Source of the DNA: Reyranella sp.
Lineage (GTDB): Bacteria > Pseudomonadota > Alphaproteobacteria > Reyranellales > Reyranellaceae
Length of the DNA: 5,254 nucleotides
Assembly: GCA_004296815.1 (NCBI GenBank)
Contig: SCVT01000001.1
Coordinates: 1 to 5,254, forward strand
Reading direction: 5' to 3'
Both the position numbers and the translations under genes were made by a program. The notes under the pieces are model-generated. The model searched no databases, had not been told where the DNA came from, and was given only the letters and a program-made list of their open reading frames with translations. Below are positions 1 to 5,254 of the stretch, one piece after another; position 1 is the stretch's first letter; each line of letters opens with the position of its first letter.

Positions 1-630
1 GAGCGCGACCCCGAGCAGCCCGATCAGCGCGGCGGCGCGCCACGGGTTCGTTCCGGAATACTGCGCCCAGCGATAGCCGATCAGCAGCAGCAGGCCGACC
101 TGCAGGCCGTTGGCGATCCGCAGCGCCAGCACCGAGTCTGCAGTGAGCAGCAGCGGGACCAGGCCCGGCAGGGCGGTGACCGACACCAGGGCACAGATGA
201 TGCCGGCCGCGACGTAGTCGCCGGGCAGCAGATGTGTCCTTTTCACCTTGGCGTGGCGGAACATCAGCGTGAGCGACCTGTAGAAGCCTTCCCGATCCTC
301 CGCGAGCATCTCGGGCTCGCCTTCGAGATCGAATTCCTCGCGGACGAGCCTGATGGCCTCCTGCTGGTCGGCGGACTGCTGCAGCCGGCGGATGAACACC
401 AGGCGCCGGTTGCGATTGAACCTCGCCCCCAGGAGGTAGAACGCGGCGTCGATCACGCCCCAGGCGATATTGCAGCCGAGCAGCGCCACCGCCAGCTCGA
501 TCGCGTTGAGCTCGGTCGGGGCCGTCAACAGCCGCGCGCCCGCGGTCATGGTCAGCGCCATGATCAGCCCGAACAGGATTTCGAGCAGGCTCTCCGACGG
601 ATCGAGGTGGCGATGGATGAAGCCCAGCAC
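1..630 (-). CDS. VIT1/CCC1-like integral membrane protein, C-terminus beyond window
   Basis: The minus-strand frame is open to the left edge, giving 210 residues without a stop. Numbered from the GTG at 630, likely membrane helices lie at about 16-35 (LLEILFGLIMALTMTAG), 45-68 (the ALLGCNIAWGVIDAAFYLLG segment), 138-162, 165-186 and from 197 onward. Helices 2 and 3 are separated by a roughly 70-residue soluble stretch that is basic first (RFNRNRR) and then acidic (EEFDLEGEPE). The EILFGLIM and LGCNIAWGVIDA patterns and the five-helix layout resemble bacterial proteins annotated as VIT/CCC1 family (PF01988), whose studied members move Fe2+ or Mn2+ out of the cytosol. Transport of a metal here is inferred only. 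It is the third gene of an operon with cax and the outer-membrane protein. The GTG at 639 overlaps the preceding stop but sits directly against the ribosome site, so I prefer 630; 639 remains possible. Roughly 20 residues may be missing at the C-terminus. Confidence 0.72.
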   Translation of the reverse strand, partial: MLGFIHRHLDPSESLLEILFGLIMALTMTAGARLLTAPTELNAIELAVALLGCNIAWGVIDAAFYLLGARFNRNRRLVFIRRLQQSADQQEAIRLVREEFDLEGEPEMLAEDREGFYRSLTLMFRHAKVKRTHLLPGDYVAAGIICALVSVTALPGLVPLLLTADSVLALRIANGLQVGLLLLIGYRWAQYSGTNPWRAAALIGLLGVAL

Positions 631-635
631 GCCGC

Positions 636-1586
636 TCACCCTCCGGGCTTCTTCGCCGCCGAGAGCGACAGCGTCAGGTAGGCGTTCCAGCCCTCGGGCC
701 GGTTCTGGGCCGCAAACTCCTTGTAGCCGCGCAGGTTGACGTCGACGGCGAGGCCGCCCGCCGCGAACGACCAGCCGACCTGCGGGCCGGCGCCGGCGAC
801 ACGCGACTGGAACCCGCCCAGCCGGGCGTTGGCCCCGGTGTCGGGGCTCACCTGATTGTAGAGATAAGCCACCGCACCGACGTAGAGCGAGTCGTTGAAC
901 GACCAGGACGTGCCGAGGTCGATGTGCCCGTCCATGCCGCTCTGGTAGCCGGTCTGCGGGTTGATGAAATTGTAGGTGAGGCCCGCCGTCACCGAGAGCT
1001 CGAAGCCCGACGCCGGCATGTAGGTGTAGCCGAGGCCCCCGTCGATCGCCCAATGGCCGACGCCGACACCCGCCAGTCGGTTGGGATCGTAGGAGCCTGT
1101 GGGGGCGCTCCCCATGACGTAGGTCATGAAGTTGTGGTCGCCGCGCTGCCACTTCAGCGAGGCGATCGGATAGGTGTCGCTGATGCCGGTCGCACTGTCG
1201 CTGGCAGCGCCCGAGATCGAGTTGCCGCCGGGACCCGTGAGCACCGCCCACACGCCGCTGTCGGCGCGTCCCAGCGAGAAGGTGACCCCGAGCGCGAGCT
1301 GGCCGCCCAGGACAGGCCGCTCGAACGTGTAGGTCGGCGTCAGGAACAGGTACTGCTCGCTGACGTTGAGGCCCGCCAGGATGCCGCCGCCGCGGGAGAA
1401 ATCCGTACCGGCCGTCGCGCTGGCGCGTCGGGTGAAGAAGATCGCTTCCAGCGAGAAGCCCGGATCGCCCGGCACGGCGGCAAAGCTCGCGAACTGCCCA
1501 GGCAGCCAGACGCTGGCGCCGCCCTCGTCCGCCCATGCCGACGGCGTGGCCAACAGCAGTGCCGCCGTGGCCAGCGCGCGTCTCAC
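636..1586 (-). CDS. Outer-membrane beta-barrel, Phenol_MetA_deg / SphA-type transporter family
   Basis: This 316-residue protein has a clear signal peptide: MRR, a hydrophobic core (ALATAALLLATPS) and an AWA cleavage site before D20. The rest alternates as expected for amphipathic beta-strands rich in Gly, Tyr and Trp. Family-like blocks are LTPTYTF (82-88), YDPNRL (166-171), GGLGYTYMPASGFELS (183-198), TYNFINPQTGYQSG (204-217), YLYNQVSPDTG (241-251), GPQVGWSF (267-274) and RPEGWNAYLTL (296-306). These match the MetA-pathway-of-phenol-degradation family (PF13557), probable outer-membrane channels often found beside catabolic or transport genes; the substrate is unknown. The start is a GTG overlapping the cax stop in GTGA, with no good ribosome site before it, which suggests translational coupling. 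The same frame stays open up to 2048, but that extension lies inside cax and would bury the signal peptide, so it is not used. Confidence 0.85.
   Translation of the reverse strand: MRRALATAALLLATPSAWADEGGASVWLPGQFASFAAVPGDPGFSLEAIFFTRRASATAGTDFSRGGGILAGLNVSEQYLFLTPTYTFERPVLGGQLALGVTFSLGRADSGVWAVLTGPGGNSISGAASDSATGISDTYPIASLKWQRGDHNFMTYVMGSAPTGSYDPNRLAGVGVGHWAIDGGLGYTYMPASGFELSVTAGLTYNFINPQTGYQSGMDGHIDLGTSWSFNDSLYVGAVAYLYNQVSPDTGANARLGGFQSRVAGAGPQVGWSFAAGGLAVDVNLRGYKEFAAQNRPEGWNAYLTLSLSAAKKPGG
640..644 (-). promoter_or_regulatory. Ribosome binding site inside the end of the upstream gene
   Basis: On the minus strand GGAGG lies in the last codons of the outer-membrane protein gene. It touches the GTG at 639 (no spacing) but is 9 bases from the in-frame GTG at 630. 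This spacing is why I start the VIT-like protein at 630. Confidence 0.55.
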
Positions 1587-2677
1587 GCCGGGATCGCGAA
1601 GACGGTCACCGCCATGATCAGGTACATCGCGATGAGCTGGACGCCGGTGAACCAGGTCGACTTGCCGCCGACGATCAGGATCGAGGCGACGAAGGTCGCG
1701 GCCATCACCAGGAAGACCTCGACGCCGGTGAAGGCGAGGCTGAGCGGCGCCGGGGCGATCCAGAGGCTGAGCAGCACCAGCAGCGGCGCCACGAACAGCG
1801 CGATCTGCGTGCTGCTGCCGATGGCGATGCTGACCGCCATCTCCATGCGGTTGCGCATCGCCACCAGGATGGCGGTGCTGTGCTCGGCCGCATTGCCCAC
1901 GATCGCCACGACCACGACGCCGACGAACAGGCTCGAAAGTCCCAGCGCGTGCGAGGCCTGCTCGACCGTCGCGACCAGCATCTCGCTCATCAGGACAATC
2001 AGGATCGTGACGGCGGCCATGACGCCCAGCGACAGCGACAGCGACCACGGCGTGCCGTGGTGCTCGGCACCGCCTGCGCCCTCCTCGCCGCGGAACAGGT
2101 CGGCATGCGTGCGCAGGGTGAAAATGATGCTGCAGACGTAGACCACCAGCAGGATCACCGACACGACCACGCTGAAGGACACCGAACGGCTCGCCAGCTC
2201 GCCCGTCTTGGTGGCAGCGAAGACCGACGGAACCAGGATCGCCATGGCGGCGAGCGCCATCATGCCGATCTGCGTGCGCGCACCGATGGTGGCGAAACTC
2301 TGCACCTTGAACTTGAGGCCGCCCGCCAGGAATGACGCGCCGAGCACCAGCAGCAGGTTGCCGATGATCGAGCCGGTGAGCGACGCCTTCACGACGTCGA
2401 GCATGCCGGCCTTCAGCGCCACCAGCGCGATGATGAGCTCGGCGGCGTTTCCCAGTGTCGCATTCAGGAACCCGCCGATCCCCTCACCGGTGCGGGCCGC
2501 GAGCTTCTCGGTCGCGACGCCGAGCAAACCGGCCAACGGCACGATGGCGAGACAGGCCAGCAGGAAGACGAGGAGTGGAGAATCGGGCCGCGCATGATGG
2601 GCCCAGACGGCAATCGGCACGGCGAACAGAAGCCATGCCAGGGGCGCCTCCGACAGGATGGTGCGCAGGATCTTCAT
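1583..2677 (-). CDS. cax: Calcium/proton exchanger (CaCA superfamily, Cax type)
   Basis: This 364-residue inner-membrane protein has about ten or eleven hydrophobic helices in two homologous halves, the usual size for bacterial Cax proteins. Each half carries the hallmark ion-binding alpha-repeat: GNAAELIIAL at 76-85 and GNAAEHSTAI at 261-270, with Glu80 and Glu265 as the expected cation-coordinating residues. Supporting blocks are SIIGNLLLVLGASFLAGG (103-120) and SIAIGSSTQIALFVAPLL (283-300). The halves are joined by a hydrophilic acidic and His-containing loop (FRGEEGAGGAEHHG, 195-208), like the acidic motif typical of the family. It probably exports Ca2+ or a related divalent cation in exchange for protons. 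The ATG at 2677 is preceded by a strong AGGGGAG site; the frame is open further upstream, but that sequence is not membrane-like and runs through the divergent gene. It is the first gene of a three-gene operon and its stop overlaps the next start. Confidence 0.93.
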   Translation of the reverse strand: MKILRTILSEAPLAWLLFAVPIAVWAHHARPDSPLLVFLLACLAIVPLAGLLGVATEKLAARTGEGIGGFLNATLGNAAELIIALVALKAGMLDVVKASLTGSIIGNLLLVLGASFLAGGLKFKVQSFATIGARTQIGMMALAAMAILVPSVFAATKTGELASRSVSFSVVVSVILLVVYVCSIIFTLRTHADLFRGEEGAGGAEHHGTPWSLSLSLGVMAAVTILIVLMSEMLVATVEQASHALGLSSLFVGVVVVAIVGNAAEHSTAILVAMRNRMEMAVSIAIGSSTQIALFVAPLLVLLSLWIAPAPLSLAFTGVEVFLVMAATFVASILIVGGKSTWFTGVQLIAMYLIMAVTVFAIPA

Positions 2678-2683
2678 GGGCTT

Positions 2684-2690
2684 CTCCCCT
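2684..2690 (-). promoter_or_regulatory. Ribosome binding site of cax
   Basis: AGGGGAG on the minus strand, 6 bases before the ATG at 2677. It fixes the cax start against the longer upstream open frame. Confidence 0.7.
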
Positions 2691-2749
2691 CGGTTGCCAT
2701 CGTACCAAGATTTCCCCGGGACTGGAATTCGCGCTATTTCTCTGCCGAC

Positions 2750-2756
2750 AGGGGAG
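2750..2756 (+). promoter_or_regulatory. Ribosome binding site of the secreted-protein gene
   Basis: AGGGGAG, 8 bases before the ATG at 2765. It supports that start, which begins exactly at a signal peptide, over the longer frame opening at 2594 inside cax. Confidence 0.65.
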
Positions 2757-2764
2757 AGAGTGGC

Positions 2765-3220
2765 ATGCGTGCGTTGTTTCTTGCAGTCATGCTGAGTGTC
2801 GCCGGCTCGGCACCGGCCAATGCGTGGTGGCAGTACGCCGAATGGGGAATGAACGGGTCGCAGCTCGCCTCGGCAAGCGGCGGTCGCCTGGCACCCTGCC
2901 GCGCCGACGCGCCGGCCTGCGCCACGCCGCCCGGCGGCGTCCTGCCCTCCCGCCTGGTCGAGGGCATCACCATGGTCGGCATGGCAGCCAGCGCGTCGTT
3001 TGCCTTCGACGCCGCCGACAAGCTGAACCAGACGGTCGTCTATTTCCCGGGCGGTGACATGGGCCTTCTGGTGAGCCTGCTCCGGGGCATCTACGGCACG
3101 CCGGTCGACGAGCAAGCGACGCCGAAAGTGTGGCGCGATACGCGCCGCGGGACCGAGCTCACGGCATTGCCTGCGGCGCAGGGCGTGATGCTGCTCTACC
3201 GCCCTATCGCGGCTCGCTGA
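2765..3220 (+). CDS. Small secreted protein of unknown function
   Basis: I do not recognise this 151-residue protein. It starts with a convincing signal peptide (MRALFLAVMLSVAGSAPANA, cleavage after residue 20), so the mature protein of about 131 residues starts with WWQYAEWGM and is periplasmic or secreted. It has two cysteines in the mature part (C45 and C52, in APCRADAPAC), close enough for a small disulphide loop. The second half is predicted alpha/beta with hydrophobic strands (LNQTVVYFP, GVMLLYRP) around an amphipathic segment (GDMGLLVSLLRGIYGTP, 97-113) and a charged turn (KVWRDTRRGTEL). There are no obvious catalytic motifs, repeats or lipobox. It is transcribed away from cax and runs straight into the potassium channel gene, so co-expression with the channel is likely. 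A part in envelope ion handling is only a guess from position. Confidence 0.8.
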   Translation: MRALFLAVMLSVAGSAPANAWWQYAEWGMNGSQLASASGGRLAPCRADAPACATPPGGVLPSRLVEGITMVGMAASASFAFDAADKLNQTVVYFPGGDMGLLVSLLRGIYGTPVDEQATPKVWRDTRRGTELTALPAAQGVMLLYRPIAAR

Positions 3221-3556
3221 GTGCGTGACCGCTCACCCCGCGAGCGACACCACGCCTACTGGCGTGCCCTCTGGGAGGGGCTGCAGATCTGTTGGCCCGT
3301 ATTCGCCGGGCTGCTCGTCCTGCAGGCACTGCTTGGTGCAGCCGTGGGACTCGTGGAAGGCTGGGGCGTCGGCTCCGGCGTCTACTTCGCCTTCATCACC
3401 GGCCTTACGGTTGGATACGGCGATCTCGTTCCCACCAACGCCCTTACCCGCACGATTTCCGTCCTGATCGGCTTCTGCGGCATCGCGCTCACCGGCCTCG
3501 TCGCGGCCCTGGCGGTCAGGGCCTTCCAGGTGAGCGGCGCCGGGAAGAAACCTTAA
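3221..3556 (+). CDS. Minimal two-helix potassium channel subunit (Ion_trans_2)
   Basis: This 111-residue protein has the KcsA-like plan: a short basic and aromatic N-terminus (RDRSPRERHHAYWRALWEG), TM1 at about 24-47, a pore helix (GSGVYFAFITGL, 51-62), the canonical K+ selectivity filter TVGYGD (63-68), and TM2 at about 78-100 with glycines at 84 and 87 that could act as a hinge. The final residues (FQVSGAGKKP) leave no room for an RCK or nucleotide-binding domain, so gating is probably intrinsic. Known members of PF07885 assemble as tetramers in the inner membrane. The start is a GTG directly after the TGA of the secreted-protein gene, with no gap and no clear ribosome site of its own, implying translation coupled to the upstream gene. 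Its TAA overlaps the stop of the convergent flavoprotein gene. Confidence 0.92.
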   Translation: MRDRSPRERHHAYWRALWEGLQICWPVFAGLLVLQALLGAAVGLVEGWGVGSGVYFAFITGLTVGYGDLVPTNALTRTISVLIGFCGIALTGLVAALAVRAFQVSGAGKKP

Positions 3557-4152
3557 GAGGTCGGCCGCCGCGGCGGCACGTAATCCTTGAAGTCGTCGAA
3601 ACCCTTCCACGTGGGTTCGGGCGGCTCGTAGCCGGGCCGAGGCGCGTATTGCGAAGGCTCGGTCGTACCGGGCGTCGTGATGTAGCGCGGGCAGTTGGGG
3701 AAGATCGCGCGGACCTTCACGCGCACCAGCAGCTGTGCCCCCGGAAACGTCTTCATCAACGGTTCGTCGCCACTGATCCTCGCCTCGCCGTTCACGCGCA
3801 GGCGGCGCGGCTTCTCACCCATGTCGATGAACAGCATGCCGACCGACGGGTTGACCGAGATGTTGCCCAGGCTCTTGAACATGCCGTTGCCGTCATAGTC
3901 CGGAAACGCGAGCTCGTCGGGGCCCACGATCCGCACGAAGCCCGCCGTGCCGCCCTTGAAGGAGCAGTCGGGCCGGCCGCGATCGTCCGAGGTCGCCAGG
4001 AAGAAGAACATCGCGCCCTCGATGAAGGCGCGGTCGCCGTCGGAGAAGGCGACGCGGGTCAGCTTCTCGACCAGCCGGTCGGCGATGCGGCGGCTGTCGA
4101 ACTGGTCCTGCAGGCGGCGGTTGCCGTCGTGAAACATGAGGCTCTCAGTCAT
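3553..4152 (-). CDS. PPOX-type (pyridoxamine 5'-phosphate oxidase family) flavin-binding protein
   Basis: This 199-residue protein is a likely FMN-binding split-barrel of the Putative_PNPOx type (PF01243). The core runs from MFFFLATSDDRGRPDCSFKG (48-67) through GFVRIVGPDELAFPDYDGNG (71-90) and LGNISVNPSVGMLFIDMG (95-112) to RRLRVNGEARIS (116-127), followed by VRAIFPNCPRYI (147-158). The order, strand pattern and the GNI..NP.VG..F block are characteristic of PPOX flavoproteins of about 200 residues. The C-terminus is proline-rich and polar. True pyridoxine-phosphate oxidase function is unlikely; members of this group are mostly uncharacterised reductases or oxidases acting on unknown substrates. 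It is the last gene of the RraA-VOC-PPOX operon. The ATG at 4152 overlaps the VOC gene by 8 bases and has GAAGG 9 bases upstream; the in-frame ATG at 4137 is an alternative start. Confidence 0.87.
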   Translation of the reverse strand: MTESLMFHDGNRRLQDQFDSRRIADRLVEKLTRVAFSDGDRAFIEGAMFFFLATSDDRGRPDCSFKGGTAGFVRIVGPDELAFPDYDGNGMFKSLGNISVNPSVGMLFIDMGEKPRRLRVNGEARISGDEPLMKTFPGAQLLVRVKVRAIFPNCPRYITTPGTTEPSQYAPRPGYEPPEPTWKGFDDFKDYVPPRRPTS

Positions 4153-4693
4153 GGATGCGTGCCTTCAGGCTGGGGTCGTGAAGCGTCGTGTCCTGGCCCG
4201 GCGGCGCGATGCGCACGGCGTCCTCGAGCGTCATGGTCTGCCGCCATTCCTCGGGCGGCCGTGCGCGATCGTCGCTGCCGATCTGGTCGACGCCCCAGTA
4301 GAGCTCGAGGTGATGCCCGTCGGGATCGAGGAACTCGACCGAGACCTGGCAGCCGGCGCGGCGGCGTCCCTCGTAGACGATCCGGGCGTCGTGCGCCTTG
4401 AGGTGGTCGCGGGCGCGGAACACCTCGTCGAGCGTGGCGAGCTCGAAGGCCAGATGATGCAAGGTGCGCGCGGCCTTGTCCGCCGCCGGTGCGCCGCCGA
4501 CCAGCGCGAGACAGTGGTGGTCGCCATTGGAGCGCAGGAAGACCATGCCGCCCGGCATCTTGTCCGTGCCGTAGACATCCGAAACCTTGAAGCCCAGCAC
4601 CTCGGTATAGAAACGCTTGGATCGTTCGAGGTCGCTGACATTGACCACGGCGTGGCCGAGCTTCTGGACCTTGAACGGCAGACCCTGGGGCAT
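4145..4693 (-). CDS. VOC-superfamily protein, probable small extradiol-dioxygenase-like enzyme
   Basis: This 182-residue protein has two beta-alpha-beta-beta-beta modules of the vicinal oxygen chelate fold (PF00903): module one at about 10-66 (KLGHAVVNVSDLERSKRFY, then VFLRSNGDHHCLAL) and module two at about 77-133 (LHHLAFEL, then VEFLDPDGHHLELYW). His14, His80 and Glu130 sit where the 2-His-1-carboxylate metal triad is expected in type I extradiol dioxygenases, so a metal-dependent activity is plausible. FLDPDGHHLELYW is a typical closing motif. A tail of about 48 residues ends with PPGQDTTLHDPSL. Substrate cannot be read from the sequence: ring-cleaving dioxygenase is the first choice, glyoxalase-like or isomerase activity the alternative. 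The ATG at 4693 has GGAGG 4 bases upstream. It lies 9 bases after the RraA-like gene and overlaps the PPOX gene by 8 bases, so the three are one operon. Confidence 0.88.
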   Translation of the reverse strand: MPQGLPFKVQKLGHAVVNVSDLERSKRFYTEVLGFKVSDVYGTDKMPGGMVFLRSNGDHHCLALVGGAPAADKAARTLHHLAFELATLDEVFRARDHLKAHDARIVYEGRRRAGCQVSVEFLDPDGHHLELYWGVDQIGSDDRARPPEEWRQTMTLEDAVRIAPPGQDTTLHDPSLKARIHD

Positions 4694-4697
4694 GACG

Positions 4698-4703
4698 CCT
4701 CCC
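4698..4703 (-). promoter_or_regulatory. Ribosome binding site of the VOC gene
   Basis: GGGAGG on the minus strand shares its first G with the TAG stop of the RraA-like gene and lies 4 bases before the ATG at 4693. The stop, the ribosome site and the start fall within 15 bases, which suggests reinitiation by the same ribosomes. Confidence 0.6.
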
Positions 4704-5254
4704 TATAGACGGAGCACGCGCGGGGACTTGAGCAACGCAGCCGCGCCCGCCGTCATCCTAGCACCTCCCTTGACCGCCGCCTCGGCTTTCACCTCGGCCG
4801 CCTGCACTTCCTTCAGACGCTTGACGGTGGCGTCGAGGATCGCCTGCGGCACGACCACCACACCGTCTGCATCGCCCACGATCACGTCGCCCGGGCTGAC
4901 CGGGACGCCGCCGATGGTGATGGGCAGGCCGACGCTGCCGGGCCCGTTCTTGGCCGGCGAGTTGGGCACGATGCCCGCGCAGAAAAGCGGCAGGCCGGCC
5001 GCCACGATGCCGGCCCGGTCGCGGGCGAGCCCGTCGGTCACCAGGGCCGCGAGGCCGGCATTCTTCATCATCCCGGCCACCAGGTCGCCGACCAACGCGG
5101 TCAGCCGGTAGGAGTCGTTGGCGCACATGATGACGTCACCCGGCTGGGCGATCTCCATGGCGCCGAACAGCGCGAGATTGTCGGCCGGATAGGCATGGCA
5201 GGTGACGGCGACGCCCACGAACGACGCGTTGGCCGGGTCGCAGGGCTTGATGGT
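4703..5254 (-). CDS. RraA / HMG-CHA aldolase-like protein, N-terminus beyond window
   Basis: The frame is open to the right edge; 183 residues are visible, starting TIKPCDPANASFVGVAVTCH, so the V read as a GTG start at 5218 is internal and perhaps 30-40 residues are missing. Family blocks, numbered from the first visible residue, are DNLALFGAMEIAQPGDVIM (25-43), GDLVAGMMKNAGLAALVTDG (56-75) followed by ARD, and PGDVIVGDADGVVVVP (121-136). In the class II pyruvate aldolases of PF03737 the Arg-Asp of the TDG..RD motif supplies the catalytic arginine and the metal-binding aspartate; both are present (R78, D79). This favours an enzyme, such as a 4-hydroxy-2-oxo-acid aldolase or oxaloacetate decarboxylase, though RNase E inhibitor RraA proteins share the fold and may keep the motif. 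A Lys/Glu/Ala-rich helix (about 146-163) precedes the C-terminus. It heads the visible operon with the VOC and PPOX genes; its promoter lies outside the window. Confidence 0.88.
   Translation of the reverse strand, partial: TIKPCDPANASFVGVAVTCHAYPADNLALFGAMEIAQPGDVIMCANDSYRLTALVGDLVAGMMKNAGLAALVTDGLARDRAGIVAAGLPLFCAGIVPNSPAKNGPGSVGLPITIGGVPVSPGDVIVGDADGVVVVPQAILDATVKRLKEVQAAEVKAEAAVKGGARMTAGAAALLKSPRVLRL

Larger units (their letters stand above)
2678..2764. promoter_or_regulatory. Divergent control region between cax operon and secreted protein/K+ channel operon
   Basis: This 87-base gap is the only non-coding space between two divergent starts, so promoters for both operons should lie here or just inside the genes. 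It is less GC-rich than the genes around it (AAGATTT, GGAATTC, GCTATTTCT). On the minus strand TACGAT (2704-2699) could be a -10 for cax, but no convincing -35 lies 17 bases upstream. On the plus strand TTGCCA at 2694 could be a -35, without a good -10 at the right distance. The ribosome sites of the two genes form an inverted repeat (2683-2690 and 2750-2757). The region's role is secure from layout; the exact promoter elements are not. Confidence 0.45.

Noticed and set aside
636..2048. A 470-codon minus-strand frame covering the outer-membrane gene plus about 460 bases upstream.
   Set aside because: The upstream part overlaps cax in another frame and is Arg/Gly-rich low-complexity translation. 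The true protein starts at the GTG at 1586 with its signal peptide.
924..2141. Long plus-strand open frame (405 codons).
   Set aside because: It is antisense to the outer-membrane gene and cax, has Arg/Ala/Glu-biased composition and no recognisable domain; a by-product of high GC.
1535..2335. Plus-strand open frame rich in Asp, His, Arg and Gln.
   Set aside because: Antisense shadow of cax: hydrophobic codons read backwards give a charged low-complexity protein with no motif.
2694..2737. TTGCCA with a later GCTATT as a sigma-70 promoter for the secreted-protein gene.
   Set aside because: The spacing is about 32 bases instead of 16-18, so the pair is not a credible promoter.
3564..3577. Perfect GC palindrome considered as a Rho-independent terminator for the channel operon.
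   Set aside because: It has no unpaired loop unless inner pairs open and no following T-tract, and its bases are explained by Pro-Pro-Arg-Arg codons of the flavoprotein.
3292..4401. Plus-strand open frame of 369 codons across the channel and the PPOX gene.
   Set aside because: It covers well-supported genes on both strands, is Arg-rich and has no domain.
4136..4708. Plus-strand open frame of 190 codons opposite the VOC gene, moderately protein-like in composition.
   Set aside because: It is fully antisense to a gene with clear VOC motifs and has no ribosome site or family signature.

Overview
The window is GC-rich, densely packed, protein-coding bacterial DNA. Signal peptides, an outer-membrane beta-barrel and overlapping GTG/ATG starts with purine-rich ribosome sites point to a Gram-negative proteobacterium. 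Alphaproteobacteria is my best guess from composition and protein style, but that is inference. I see no RNA genes, mobile elements, CRISPR arrays or long repeats, and no gene-free stretch over 300 bases.

Layout. (1) Positions 1-2677, minus strand, is a three-gene operon read right to left: a CaCA-family calcium/proton exchanger (cax, 1583-2677), an outer-membrane Phenol_MetA_deg/SphA-type beta-barrel (636-1586) and a VIT/CCC1-like membrane protein (1-630, its C-terminus off the left edge). Each junction carries a GTGA overlap or a stop-embedded ribosome site, so translation is probably coupled. (2) Positions 2678-2764 are a short divergent control region. (3) Positions 2765-3556, plus strand, hold a small secreted protein of unknown function followed with no gap by a minimal two-helix potassium channel with a TVGYGD filter. 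(4) Positions 3553-5254, minus strand, form a second operon read right to left: an RraA/HMG-CHA-aldolase-like protein (its N-terminus off the right edge), a VOC-fold protein resembling small extradiol dioxygenases, and a PPOX-type flavin-binding protein.

How they may work together. The left half and the middle look like a cation-handling neighbourhood: an inner-membrane Ca2+/H+ antiporter, an outer-membrane channel, a putative divalent-metal transporter and a K+ channel around one divergent promoter region. The right half looks like part of a small catabolic operon (ring cleavage or aldolase-type chemistry). The two halves meet tail to tail with stop codons overlapping in a shared TTAA, so they are separate transcription units. 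Most family assignments rest on clear motifs. Substrates and pathway roles are inference.
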